From: Pseudomonas taeanensis MS-3
GTDB lineage: Bacteria > Pseudomonadota > Gammaproteobacteria > Pseudomonadales > Pseudomonadaceae
Assembly (NCBI RefSeq): GCF_000498575.2
Contig: NZ_AWSQ01000003.1
Location: 1,969 to 65,968, forward strand
DNA length: 64,000 bases
Direction of reading: 5' to 3'
Shown: piece after piece, positions 35,447 to 44,202 of the stretch
How the letters are laid out: the number at the start of each line of letters is the position of its first letter
How positions within the stretch are numbered: position 1 is the first letter of the stretch
Translations under genes and position numbers: made by a program
The notes under the pieces: model-generated
Seen by the model: the letters and a program-made list of their open reading frames with translations, nothing else
Database searches by the model: none
What the model was told of the DNA's origin: nothing

Positions 35447-36199
35447 TCAATAGATGCTGAAGGGAAAGTACTTGTCGTTGATCTGCTTGTAGGTGCCGTC
35501 GGCAACCACTGCCTTGAGTGCGATATTCAGCTTGTCGCGCAGCGGATCGTCCTTGCGCACGGCGATGCCGATCTTGTCGTTGTCGAACACCGGTTCGCCC
35601 TTGAACTCGAAGGGTTTGCCGGCGTCGCTCTTCAGCCACTCCCAATTGACGAAGGTGTCGGCCAGCACGCCATCGAGGCGCCCCGAAGTCAGGTCGAGGT
35701 AGGCGTTTTCCTGGGTGTCGTAGAGTTTGATATCGACCACACCGTCCAGGTTATCTTCCAGCCAGGTGCCGGCGATGGTCGCGCGCTGGGCGCCGATCAC
35801 CTTGCCTTTCAGGCTGGCCTTGTCGGTCTTGAAATCGCCGCCCTTGGGCGCGATGAATTGCAGTTTGTTGGTGTAGTACGGCGCGGTGAAGTCGACCGCC
35901 TGCTGACGCTCTTCGGTGATCGACATCGAGGCCACCAGGAAGTCGAACTTCTTGGCATTCAGGGCCGGGATGATGCCGTCCCAGTCGGACGTCACCACCT
36001 CGCACTCGGCATGCATCTTGGCACACAGGGCCTGGGCGATTTCCACGTCGAAACCGCCGACCTGACCATCAGCGGCGATCAGATTGAACGGCGGGTAAGC
36101 GCCTTCGGTGCCGATCTTCAACTTGTCGGCGGCGGCCACGCTGCTGGCCAAGACCAGGGTGGCGGCGGTGGTCAGCAAGATTTTCTTGTAGTTGTACAT
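35447..36199 (-). CDS. Periplasmic basic amino acid-binding protein
   Basis: A 250-residue SBP family 3 protein with a Sec signal (YKKILLTTAATLVLASSVAA) and the opening LKIGTEGAYPPFNL, GGFDVEIAQALC. The ligand loop SMSITEERQQAVDF matches lysine/arginine/ornithine binding proteins. It lies between the ATPase and permease genes. Lysine as ligand is inferred from context; AotJ in the same window serves arginine/ornithine. Confidence 0.9.
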   Translation of the reverse strand: MYNYKKILLTTAATLVLASSVAAADKLKIGTEGAYPPFNLIAADGQVGGFDVEIAQALCAKMHAECEVVTSDWDGIIPALNAKKFDFLVASMSITEERQQAVDFTAPYYTNKLQFIAPKGGDFKTDKASLKGKVIGAQRATIAGTWLEDNLDGVVDIKLYDTQENAYLDLTSGRLDGVLADTFVNWEWLKSDAGKPFEFKGEPVFDNDKIGIAVRKDDPLRDKLNIALKAVVADGTYKQINDKYFPFSIY

Positions 36200-36213
36200 G
36201 CGATGACGCTCCG

Positions 36214-36987
36214 TTAGTGATTACTGGACATGAATTGCTTGCAACGCGCCGACAGCGGGTTATCGAACACCTGCTGCGGCGTGCCCTGTTCTTCCACCAG
36301 GCCCTGGTGGAGAAACACCACCTCGCTGGAGACCTGCCGGGCAAAATTCATCTCGTGGGTGACCAGCAGCATGGTGCGACCCTCCTCGGCCAGCGCGCGG
36401 ATTACGCTGAGCACCTCCTGGACCATCTCCGGGTCGAGCGCCGAGGTCGGCTCGTCGAACAGAATCACCTTGGGCTCCATGCACAGGGTGCGGGCGATGG
36501 CCGCGCGCTGCTGCTGGCCGCCGGACAGCTGGTTGGGGTAGACATGACGCTTGTCGGCGATGCCGACTTTGGCCAACAGCGCCTCGGCCCGCTCGGTGGC
36601 CTCGGCCTTGCTCAGACCGAGCACCCGGCGTGGCGCCTCGGTGATGTTGTCGAGCACGCTCATGTGCGGCCACAGGTTGAAACTCTGGAAGACGAAACCG
36701 ATCTCGCTGCGCAGGCGATTGATCTGCTTGTTGTTGGCCGCATGCAACTCACCGGTCTGACTTGGCTTCAGCTTGAACGCTTCGCCATTGACGATGATCT
36801 GACCCCGGTGTGGGTTTTCCAGCAGGTTGATGCAACGCAGGAAGGTAGATTTACCGGAGCCGGAAGAGCCGAGGATGGAGATCACATCGCCATCGCGAGC
36901 CGTCAGGGAAATGCCCTTGAGCACCTCATGCTCGCCATAGCGCTTGTGCAGGTCGCGAATTTCCAACGCGGGCGGGGAGCCTGTCAT
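36214..36987 (-). CDS. Basic amino acid ABC transporter ATP-binding protein
   Basis: A 257-residue HisP/AotP-like ATPase, first gene of the operon ATPase-binding protein-permease-permease. Walker [10 protein letters not shown], signature LSGGQQQRAAIARTL, Walker [13 protein letters not shown] and LVTHEM are intact. The ribosome site AAGAGG overlaps an A-rich Hfq/Crc-like motif, and a stem-loop precedes it. The gene order, with the ATPase first, differs from aot. Confidence 0.92.
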   Translation of the reverse strand: MTGSPPALEIRDLHKRYGEHEVLKGISLTARDGDVISILGSSGSGKSTFLRCINLLENPHRGQIIVNGEAFKLKPSQTGELHAANNKQINRLRSEIGFVFQSFNLWPHMSVLDNITEAPRRVLGLSKAEATERAEALLAKVGIADKRHVYPNQLSGGQQQRAAIARTLCMEPKVILFDEPTSALDPEMVQEVLSVIRALAEEGRTMLLVTHEMNFARQVSSEVVFLHQGLVEEQGTPQQVFDNPLSARCKQFMSSNH

Positions 36988-36998
36988 ACGAGTACCTC

Positions 36999-37042
36999 TT
37001 ATTATTCTTTTTTGCGTTGCAAATACTGGCTGTATGCAACGC
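36999..37042 (-). promoter_or_regulatory. Stem-loop plus A-rich Hfq/Crc-type motif in the ABC operon leader
   Basis: GCGTTGCA (37014-37021) and TGCAACGC (37035-37042) form a perfect 8-bp stem, extended by TAC/GTA with a bulge. On the minus strand this hairpin is followed by AATAATAA (36999-37006), a match to AANAANAA, just before AGAGG and the ATG at 36987. A folded leader that ends in an A-rich site at the ribosome site is a typical target for translational repression. Confidence 0.5.
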
Positions 37043-37422
37043 TCTGCGCCTAACAGTGATGCGTCATTAGCGGTCTGGATTGCGTCAGCCTGACGGGCGC
37101 AACCCCAGCAAAAACAAGACTTTTAGCGAAGCCTGAAGCCGAAGCCGGGTAACGATGAAAGCAAGGAACAGACCTTGCCTCAAACGAAAAGAAAGACTCG
37201 GATCATTCCAAAATCTACGAATCGCACTAGCAATCCCCCACTTGGGGTGACCGCTTTGGAGCACGTTTAGCCTGAGTATCGGAGCGCTCTATAGGGGAGT
37301 TTACGATGGCGGCGCTGTGCAGCAGAGCTACTCGCCGATCGACCTGCCGTGCGCCGCAAAACCGATGCTTGGTTTCGGCGCAAACTTGCCGGTTGCCCAG
37401 CAGGCGACGTTGAAAGTTTCGG
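37043..37422. other. Intergenic region upstream of the ABC operon and downstream of the two-helix channel
   Basis: About 380 bases without a supported gene. It should hold the ABC operon promoter. Near 37351-37381 GCGCCG-c-AAACC pairs with GGTTT-CGGCGC; this hairpin lies beyond the stop of the channel gene and may end its transcript though it lacks a T-run. Base composition is lower in GC than the flanking genes between about 37130 and 37300. Confidence 0.4.
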
Positions 37423-37848
37423 CTATTTCCTGTTCCAGAACCGTTGCATCTCGACGAATAGAAATGAAGCAGTCCAGGTAATGAGCACCAGGCCTGTGAG
37501 TGCTTCGATGCCGGTCAAGTAACGCAGAGTGCCGACCGGCTGAATGTCACCGAAGCCCAAGGTGGTAAAGGTGGTGAACGAGAAATAGACGCAGTCGGCC
37601 AGGCTGCCATCGAAACTGCCCTGCAACTGTCCCCAACCGCCGACGCCATTCAAGAAGTAGTAGGCGAAGGCAAAGATCCACACCTCAAGCGCATGGGCCG
37701 TCAGCGCGCCACAGACGCCAAGCACGATTCTGAAGCGGTGCCTGACTTTCATCTTCGGCAGCAGTTGCGTCAGCCGAAACAAAAATTCGTAGTGAACAAT
37801 TACGGTAAGCACCACGACGAAGCTGTTAACCAGGACTGCCGCTATCAC
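37423..37848 (-). CDS. Two-helix K+ channel-type membrane protein
   Basis: A 141-residue Ion_trans_2 protein. After an N-terminal pair of helices (VLVNSFVVVLTVIVHYEF and the region around HALEVWIFAFAYYFL) comes the pore loop TTFTTLGFGDIQPVG, with filter TLGFGD, then a last helix. It lacks the S4 ladder of the channel at 4.1 kb. The start is a GTG at 37848 with AGG eight bases upstream; the next methionine would remove the first helix. Function in K+ flux is inferred from the filter. Confidence 0.8.
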   Translation of the reverse strand: MIAAVLVNSFVVVLTVIVHYEFLFRLTQLLPKMKVRHRFRIVLGVCGALTAHALEVWIFAFAYYFLNGVGGWGQLQGSFDGSLADCVYFSFTTFTTLGFGDIQPVGTLRYLTGIEALTGLVLITWTASFLFVEMQRFWNRK

Positions 37849-38013
37849 GGTCTAACCTGCTGGCGAGTAAGTTGATGGCGAGTATGACAAGTTTTAAGCG
37901 GATGACGCTTGAGCAACCGGCGTCTGAACATACAGCCCTTGCCGCTCACCGAACCAAACAACGCCTGTTGGGCACTCACAAGGCCTCAGCCAACTCGTCA
38001 GCAGCCACACAAC

Positions 38014-38040
38014 GGCGCGCTCACCCTGACAGGGTGCGCC
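38014..38040. repeat. Hairpin downstream of the second DUF934 gene
   Basis: CACCCT-GAC-AGGGTG, flanked by GGCG and CGCC, forms a strong stem in the 280-base gap 37849-38128. It may end the cysI2-DUF934 transcript (minus strand) but lacks a T-run. The rest of this gap shows no gene. Confidence 0.4.
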
Positions 38041-38128
38041 GCCTCGGAACATGGGGAATGAGCGCGGGCTTTAGGGCGCGACTGTCACACTGACACCCGG
38101 GCATGATCCACACTCGCAGCCCTAAGCA

Positions 38129-38635
38129 TCAACCACGTCTGCGGAATAAGGGCCGCGGTTCCAGTACTGAAGGACCGTACAGCACACTGATGCCGGCCAG
38201 CCCCTTGAGCGCATCCTCGAGCGACTTGTCTTGGCGTACCGCGAACGCATCAAAACCACATCGGCGCATATGACTGAGTTGATCACGCAGTACATCGCCG
38301 ACCGCGCGCAACTCGCCTCGCCAGCCCAGGCGGGTGCGCAACAGATAGGCCTGACTGTAGGCCCGACCGTCGCGCAAACTGGGAAACTCCAGGGCGATCA
38401 ACGGCAGGACGCCCAGCCAGGGCGTCAGGCTCTCTGGCTCATCGTCAGGCGCCAGGCAAACAGCCAAGTGACTACTAGTCTCTGCGCCAGCCACCGCCTG
38501 CCGCTCCCGCCATTGCGCCAGCGGCAGGATCAGCGGCCCGCCCGGCAAATCGGCCTCATGACCGGAAATCAGCGTCCAGGGATCGTCGTGGATGATCCGG
38601 GCTTGGCCGTCGATCAGTTTGATCAGGTTGTTCAT
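38129..38635 (-). CDS. DUF934 protein, sulfite reductase partner (copy 2)
   Basis: A 168-residue DUF934 protein, paralogue of the one at 15.2 kb. The shared blocks are IALEFPSLRDGRAYSQAYLL and GDVLRDQLSHMRRCGFDAFA, ending FRRRG; the N-terminal half is strongly diverged. It starts within the stop of cysI2 (ATGA overlap). The pair is thus a second complete module, not a lone fragment. Confidence 0.88.
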   Translation of the reverse strand: MNNLIKLIDGQARIIHDDPWTLISGHEADLPGGPLILPLAQWRERQAVAGAETSSHLAVCLAPDDEPESLTPWLGVLPLIALEFPSLRDGRAYSQAYLLRTRLGWRGELRAVGDVLRDQLSHMRRCGFDAFAVRQDKSLEDALKGLAGISVLYGPSVLEPRPLFRRRG

Positions 38636-40302
38636 GCCGACTCCTGCAGCGTGCGATACACCCGTTCCTTGAACGGTTCGAGACCGATGCGCTGCACCGT
38701 CTCGACAAACCCTTCCTCGCTTTCGCGGTAGTCACTGAAGGTCTGCACCAGGTGCTCGATCACATCCGGGACCTGCGCCGCGCTGAACGCAGGGCCGATG
38801 ACCTTGCCCAGCGCACTGGCCTTGCCCTGCGCGCCGCCAATGGTCACCTGGTACCACTCGCTGCCGTTCTTATCGACTCCCAGGATGCCGATGTTGCCGA
38901 TATGGTGGTGGCCGCAGGCATTCATGCAGCCGGAGATGTTCAGGCTGATGTCGCCGAGCTCATGCAGCCGATCGAGGTCCGCGAAGCGCTGCTGGATCGA
39001 CTGCGCAATGGGGATGGACTTGGCATTGGCCAGCGAACAGTAGTCACCGCCCGGGCAGGCGATCACATCGGTCAGCAGACCGACATTGGCCGTTGCCAAC
39101 CCTACGTCCTGCGCCCTCTTCCAGACCGCGTACAGGTCGGCTTTGCGTATGTCGGGGAGCACCAGGTTCTGCTCATGGGCGATGCGAATCTCGCCAAAGC
39201 CGAAGGTATCGGCGAGGTCGGCAACCACCTCCATCTGGCTCGACGTCACATCCCCCGGCGGCGCGCTGATGCCCGGTTTGGTCGAGAGCACGACCGAGGC
39301 ATAGCCCGGCACCTTGTGCGGTTGTACATTGCGCGACACCCAGCGGGCGAACTGTGCATCCTGCGACAGCTCCGTGCCGTACTGCAGATCGGTATCGGCC
39401 AGCTGCTCGTAGCTGGGCGGAATGAACGCAGTAGCCACACGCCTATACTCGTCCTCGGTCAATTCGGCGGGGCCCTCCTTGATCTGCGCCCACTCCGCCT
39501 CGACCTCGCGGGCGAATGCCTCGATTCCCAAGGCCTTGACCAGAATTTTGATCCGCGCCTTGTACTTGTTGTCACGCCGCCCGTGACGGTTGTACACCCG
39601 CAGAACAGCCTCGACGTAAGACAGCAGGTGGCGCCAGGGCAGCGCCTGGCGAATCTGCTGGCCAAGGATCGGCGTGCGCCCAAGACCGCCACCCACCATC
39701 ACACGCAGCAGCATCTCGCCGGTCTCATCGCGATACAGATACAGGCCGATATCGTGCATGGCGATCGCGGCCCGGTCCTGTTCGGCCGAGCACAACGCGA
39801 TCTTGAACTTGCGTGGTAAATAGAGGAACTCCGGGTTGATCGTCGACCACTGACGGAGAATTTCCGCCAGGGGCCGCGGGTCCATCAGCTCGTCGGCCGC
39901 GACCCCGGCGAACGCCTCGGTGGTGATGTTGCGCACGCAGTTCCCCGAGGTCTGGATGGCATGCATCTCGACGGCGGCGAGCTGCTCGAGGATATCCGCC
40001 ACCTGCTCCAGCGCGATCCAGTTGAACTGGATGTTCTGCCGGGTGGTGAAGTGCCCATAGTCACGGTCGTGATGGCGAGCGATATGCGCCAAGGTGCGCA
40101 TCTGCCGGGACGCCAGGGTTCCGTAAGGAATGGCCACGCGCAGCATGTAGGCATGCTTCTGCAGGTACAGGCCGTTCTGCAGGCGCAGCGGCAGGAACTC
40201 TTCCTCGCTCAGCTCGCCGCTGATGCGCCGCTCAATCTGATCGCGAAACTGCGCAACGCGCTCGCGTACCAGGGCATGGTCATAGTCGTCGTAGTGGTAC
40301 AT
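38632..40302 (-). CDS. Nitrite/sulfite reductase hemoprotein (copy 2)
   Basis: A 556-residue paralogue of CysI at 13.6 kb. Cluster ligands CPGGDYC and GCMNAC and the substrate/siroheme arginine regions (TTRQNIQFNW, GGGLGRTPILG) are intact, so it should bind siroheme and [4Fe-4S]. ATG 40302 (MYHYDDYDH) has GAGG eight bases upstream and aligns with copy 1; the open frame runs 22 codons further. It is divergent from ccoG. Which of the two copies serves cysteine synthesis, and whether this one prefers sulfite or nitrite, cannot be told. Confidence 0.88.
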   Translation of the reverse strand: MYHYDDYDHALVRERVAQFRDQIERRISGELSEEEFLPLRLQNGLYLQKHAYMLRVAIPYGTLASRQMRTLAHIARHHDRDYGHFTTRQNIQFNWIALEQVADILEQLAAVEMHAIQTSGNCVRNITTEAFAGVAADELMDPRPLAEILRQWSTINPEFLYLPRKFKIALCSAEQDRAAIAMHDIGLYLYRDETGEMLLRVMVGGGLGRTPILGQQIRQALPWRHLLSYVEAVLRVYNRHGRRDNKYKARIKILVKALGIEAFAREVEAEWAQIKEGPAELTEDEYRRVATAFIPPSYEQLADTDLQYGTELSQDAQFARWVSRNVQPHKVPGYASVVLSTKPGISAPPGDVTSSQMEVVADLADTFGFGEIRIAHEQNLVLPDIRKADLYAVWKRAQDVGLATANVGLLTDVIACPGGDYCSLANAKSIPIAQSIQQRFADLDRLHELGDISLNISGCMNACGHHHIGNIGILGVDKNGSEWYQVTIGGAQGKASALGKVIGPAFSAAQVPDVIEHLVQTFSDYRESEEGFVETVQRIGLEPFKERVYRTLQESA

Positions 40303-40621
40303 GCGGTCTGCCTCATCGAGCCTGACTACCGGCGTGTGCACGCTCGACCGATGAGAACACGCTGGCATAAAGAGCAGTGACTATGGGTCCGCAGCGCCAG
40401 TCGAAACAGCCTCAGATAAAGCTAAAAAAACCAGATCAGCAGCGCCGCCTCGGTATTTCCAAAGTGCGCCTGAGGGATAAGCCAAGCCGTTGAAAGTCCT
40501 ACTGCCTGCACAGCTTAAAAACCATCTGATCCGCTTTTTATTTGAAAATCTGAGTCTGTTATCAGTACAGCGAAGTGCCGATCATTCGCCCCGCCGGATA
40601 AAGCCAGATGGGGCGCATAGC
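40303..40621. promoter_or_regulatory. Divergent promoter region between cysI copy 2 and ccoG
   Basis: These 319 bases separate two divergent genes and should contain both promoters. The centre (about 40415-40560) is AT-richer. I looked for a TTGAT-N4-ATCAA Anr/Fnr box, usual for cco genes, and found none. Confidence 0.4.
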
Positions 40622-42037
40622 ATGACCGAACGTATTCCCGCCACGATCGTCGAAACGATCAACCCGCGTAGTCCTCTGCGCCTTACGCCCGCTCAAGCAG
40701 GCGGCGCCATCCATACCCGTAGCTTCACTGGGCTGTTCCGCAACCTGCGCCTGTATGGTGCAGGCTGTCTGTTTCTGCTGTTCTTCGGTACAGCCTGGCT
40801 GAACTGGGGCGAGCGCCAGGCAGTGCTGTGGGATCTGGCCGGGCGCAAGTTCTACATCTTCGGCGCGACCTTCTGGCCGCAGGACTTCATTCTGCTCTCG
40901 GCGATACTGATCATCGCCGCCTTCGGTCTGTTCTTCATTACCGTGTTTGCCGGCCGCGTCTGGTGCGGCTACAGCTGCCCACAAAGCGTGTGGACCTGGG
41001 TGTTCATGTGGGTGGAGAAACACACCGAGGGCGAACGCCACCAACGCATCAAGCTGGATGCGGCGCCCTGGTCAGCCAACAAGCTGCTGCGTCGCGGCGC
41101 CAAACATGGCCTGTGGCTGGCCGTGAGCCTGGCCACTGCGCTGGCCTTCGTTGGCTACTTCACCCCGGTGCGCGCACTGGTCAGCGACCTGCTGCACTTC
41201 GCCCTCGACCCGAGCACCACGTTCTGGCTGCTGTTCTTCACCGCCGCCACCTACCTGAATGCCGGCTGGTTGCGCGAGAGTGTCTGCCTGCACATGTGCC
41301 CCTACTCACGTTTCCAGAGCGTGATGTTTGATCAGGACACCCTGCTGGTGTCCTACGACAGCGCCCGCGGCGAGAGCCGTGGTCCGCGCAAGAAAGACAC
41401 TGCCTACCAGGCCGAAGGGCTGGGCGACTGCATCGACTGCACCCTCTGTGTGCAGGTCTGCCCCACCGGCATCGATATCCGCGACGGCCTGCAACTGGAC
41501 TGCATCAGTTGCGGCGCCTGTATCGATGCCTGTGACAGCGTGATGGACAAGATGGGCTACGCACGCGGCCTGGTGCGCTACAGCTCCGAACGCGCCATGG
41601 CCGGCGGCAACACCCACTGGCTACGCCCGCAACTGGTCAGCTACGCGGTCGCGCTCGTGGCGATGATCGGCGCCTTCGCCTGGGCACTGGACACACGCCC
41701 GCTGGTGTCACTGGACGTGACCAAGGATCGCGGCCTGTACCGTGAGAACGACGCCGGACAGATCGAGAACATCTACACCCTGAAGGTCATCAACAAGACC
41801 CAGCAGCCGCGCCGCTATGCCCTGTCGCTGCTCGAGCCCGGCGATTTCGAGCTGCAGGGCAGCCGTGAACTGCAGCTGGCACCCGGTGAGATCATCGACC
41901 TGCCGGTGAGTGTGGCGCTGACCGCCCCGCGCGCCGCCAGCTCGTCGCAGGTGCTGCGTTTCCAGGTGGCCGAGCGCGACAATCCGCAGATGCGCGTGAG
42001 CACCGAGAGCACCTTCGTCTCACCGCTGAATCGTTGA
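40622..42037 (+). CDS. ccoG: Cytochrome c oxidase accessory protein CcoG (FixG/RdxA), polyferredoxin
   Basis: A 471-residue membrane iron-sulfur protein. It has about five helices, the WCGYSCPQSVWTW motif, a CLHMCPYSRFQ motif, and two 4Fe-4S ferredoxin motifs (CIDCTLCVQVCPTG and CISCGACIDACD), then a periplasmic Ig-like C-terminal domain. CcoG reduces Cu(II) for assembly of cbb3 oxidase. Start ATG 40622 (MTERIPATI) gives the family length; the frame is open 132 bases upstream. No ccoNOQP, ccoS or copper ATPase is nearby, so this is a detached, perhaps second, copy. Confidence 0.92.
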   Translation: MTERIPATIVETINPRSPLRLTPAQAGGAIHTRSFTGLFRNLRLYGAGCLFLLFFGTAWLNWGERQAVLWDLAGRKFYIFGATFWPQDFILLSAILIIAAFGLFFITVFAGRVWCGYSCPQSVWTWVFMWVEKHTEGERHQRIKLDAAPWSANKLLRRGAKHGLWLAVSLATALAFVGYFTPVRALVSDLLHFALDPSTTFWLLFFTAATYLNAGWLRESVCLHMCPYSRFQSVMFDQDTLLVSYDSARGESRGPRKKDTAYQAEGLGDCIDCTLCVQVCPTGIDIRDGLQLDCISCGACIDACDSVMDKMGYARGLVRYSSERAMAGGNTHWLRPQLVSYAVALVAMIGAFAWALDTRPLVSLDVTKDRGLYRENDAGQIENIYTLKVINKTQQPRRYALSLLEPGDFELQGSRELQLAPGEIIDLPVSVALTAPRAASSSQVLRFQVAERDNPQMRVSTESTFVSPLNR

Positions 42038-42110
42038 GCACGCGCACATGAGCGCCACGCGCCCTGTAGAGTATCGTGCTCTGCCTTCAGCATGGGTGAG
42101 CCAGGACAAG

Positions 42111-43520
42111 ATGAAGCGCTACGAGAAGTTTGCCGATGAGATCGCCCAGCTGATTCGCACCGGCGTGCTGGCGCCGGGGGAGAAGGTGCCGTCGGTTCGG
42201 CATGCCAGCCGCACCTATGGGATCAGCCCTTCGACGGTATTCCAGGCCTATTACCTGCTGGAGAGTCGCGGGCTGATCGTGGCCCGGGCACGTTCGGGCT
42301 ACTTCGTCCGCGCCCATGCCCAACGCCCGCTGCATGAGCCGGAAATCAGCGCGCGCCAGGCGCAGACTAGTGACGTCGACGTCAGCGAACTGGTGTTCTC
42401 CGTACTCGGCTCACTCAAGGACCCGGACACCGTGCCCTTCGGCTCGGCCTTCCCCAGCCCGGACCTGTTCCCCCTCGCACGACTCGCCCGCAGCATGTCG
42501 CAGAGCGTGCGCGATATGCCGCCGCAGGCGGTGATCGCCGACATGACCGAAGGCAACCCCGACCTACGCCGGCAGATCGCCCTGCGCTACATGATCAGCG
42601 GGGTGATGCTGCCGCAGGAGGAGCTGGTGATCACCAACGGCGCCATGGAGGCACTCAACCTCTGCCTGCAGTGTGTCACCGCGCCGGGCGATCTGGTTGC
42701 CATCGAGGCACCGGCGTTCTATGCCACCCTGCAGGTACTGGAGCGGTTGAAGCTCAAGGCGGTGGAAATCCCGGTGCACCCGCGCGAAGGGATCGACCTG
42801 GACAGCCTCACAGCCAGCCTGGAGCAGTTGCCGATCAAGGCCTGCTGGTTCATGAGCAGCCTGCAGAACCCGCTGGGCGCCAGCATGGGCGAGGACAAGA
42901 AGCGCGCCCTCTACGATCTATTGCAGCGCCATCAGGTGCCCCTGATCGAGGACGATGTCTACGCCGAGCTGTACTTCGGCACGCAACCACCGAAGTCGGT
43001 GAAAAGCTTCGATCGCGACGGCCTGGTGATGCACTGCGGCTCGTTCTCCAAATGCCTGGCGCCGGGCTACCGGGTCGGCTGGGTAGCCGGCGGGCGCTTC
43101 GCAACCGCCATCCACCGGCTCAAGCTGATGACCACCATCTCGCCCTCGGTGCCGGCCCAGGCGGCCATCGCCGACTACCTCCAGCATGGCGGCTTCGACC
43201 GCCACCTGCGCAAATTGCGCCATGCCCTAGAGGCGCAGCAAGGCTCGATGCTGGCCTCGGCAGCCCGGCACTTCCCGGTCGAGACCCGGGTCACCCACCC
43301 TGACGGCGGCTATTTCCTCTGGTTCGAATTTCCCCAGCAGGTCGATTCCCTGCAGTTGTTCCGGCTCGCCCTGGCCCAGGGCATCAGCCTGGCGCCGGGG
43401 CCTATTTTTTCCGCAACCCGGCGCTTCAGCAACTGCGCCCGCCTCAACTACGGCCACCCCTGGGATGCCCAGAGCGAGCAGGCGATGGCGCTGCTCGGAC
43501 GCATTCTGGATTCCTTCTGA
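42111..43520 (+). CDS. MocR/PdxR-type regulator (GntR domain fused to class I aminotransferase fold)
   Basis: A 469-residue regulator. Residues 1-75 are a GntR winged helix (KFADEIAQLIRTGVLAPGEK, SVRHASRTYGISPSTVFQAY). The rest is an aminotransferase fold with SLQNPLGASM, and the PLP lysine in CGSFSKCLAPGYRVGW. Such proteins sense PLP or an amino acid adduct and rarely catalyse. ATG 42111 has AGGA six bases upstream; an upstream ATG at 42048 lacks one. It follows ccoG by 73 bases on the same strand. Targets unknown. Confidence 0.9.
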   Translation: MKRYEKFADEIAQLIRTGVLAPGEKVPSVRHASRTYGISPSTVFQAYYLLESRGLIVARARSGYFVRAHAQRPLHEPEISARQAQTSDVDVSELVFSVLGSLKDPDTVPFGSAFPSPDLFPLARLARSMSQSVRDMPPQAVIADMTEGNPDLRRQIALRYMISGVMLPQEELVITNGAMEALNLCLQCVTAPGDLVAIEAPAFYATLQVLERLKLKAVEIPVHPREGIDLDSLTASLEQLPIKACWFMSSLQNPLGASMGEDKKRALYDLLQRHQVPLIEDDVYAELYFGTQPPKSVKSFDRDGLVMHCGSFSKCLAPGYRVGWVAGGRFATAIHRLKLMTTISPSVPAQAAIADYLQHGGFDRHLRKLRHALEAQQGSMLASAARHFPVETRVTHPDGGYFLWFEFPQQVDSLQLFRLALAQGISLAPGPIFSATRRFSNCARLNYGHPWDAQSEQAMALLGRILDSF

Positions 43521-43613
43521 TCGGTAACCACGGAGAGGCTGTTACGGGTTAACGGCCGCGCGAGTCTGCGCAGCAACCTTGCCAACGGTTGTGCCCACTC
43601 GCTTGCCAGCGCG

Positions 43614-44168
43614 TCAGTCTGCACCTAGCGAGGTGATATGGGCCTGGTGCCACTGCTCGGCCGACCTGAAACCCGGTAACCGACGAATTTTATCTTCCGT
43701 AAAGGCATGCAAGGCCTGGTCGCTGAGCTGCAGGTCGATGGGAAACTTACAGGGCTGATCCACATGCCAAGGCGTAGCGGTAAAGATTTCCAGGCGGTTG
43801 TTCTCAGGGTCGCGAAAGTAAATAGACCAGGTCGTACCGTGCGACACGCTGTCCACCGGGATGCCTGCGCCCGGCACTAAAGCCGAATGAAACAGGCGAA
43901 CATCGGCCAGGGTCGTGACGCGGAAGGAGATGTGATCAAGCGGGCTCTCCTCTGTCTGGCGCGAGGCGCGCGGGTTCAGCACCAACTGGTGGTGTTCCTT
44001 GGCACTTCGGCTCAGGAACACCATGCCGCCCGCGCCCTCCCCGCGATCCGTGACAACGAAGCCGAGGCAACCGGTGTAAAACGCCTCCATCCGCTGCACA
44101 TCGCGCACATAGAGTTCGAAATGACTCAGGGCCAGGTCGGGGAATACGAGGGGATGATCTGTCGTCAT
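43614..44168 (-). CDS. VOC-family (glyoxalase/dioxygenase-like) protein
   Basis: A 184-residue vicinal-oxygen-chelate protein. The first beta-alpha-beta-beta-beta unit starts LSHFELYVRDVQRMEAFYT, the second LDHISFRVTTLADVRLF and ends DPENNRLEIFTATPW; H, H and E are likely metal ligands, and the pattern resembles extradiol dioxygenases and catechol-type VOC enzymes. ATG 44168 gives MTTDHPLVFP; the frame is open 35 codons upstream. Downstream of the gene at 44203 on the same strand (34 bases), so likely co-transcribed. Substrate unknown. Confidence 0.85.
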   Translation of the reverse strand: MTTDHPLVFPDLALSHFELYVRDVQRMEAFYTGCLGFVVTDRGEGAGGMVFLSRSAKEHHQLVLNPRASRQTEESPLDHISFRVTTLADVRLFHSALVPGAGIPVDSVSHGTTWSIYFRDPENNRLEIFTATPWHVDQPCKFPIDLQLSDQALHAFTEDKIRRLPGFRSAEQWHQAHITSLGAD

Positions 44169-44202
44169 GTAGACTGCTCTGTCGTTGAATTGCTTAGGAC
44201 TG

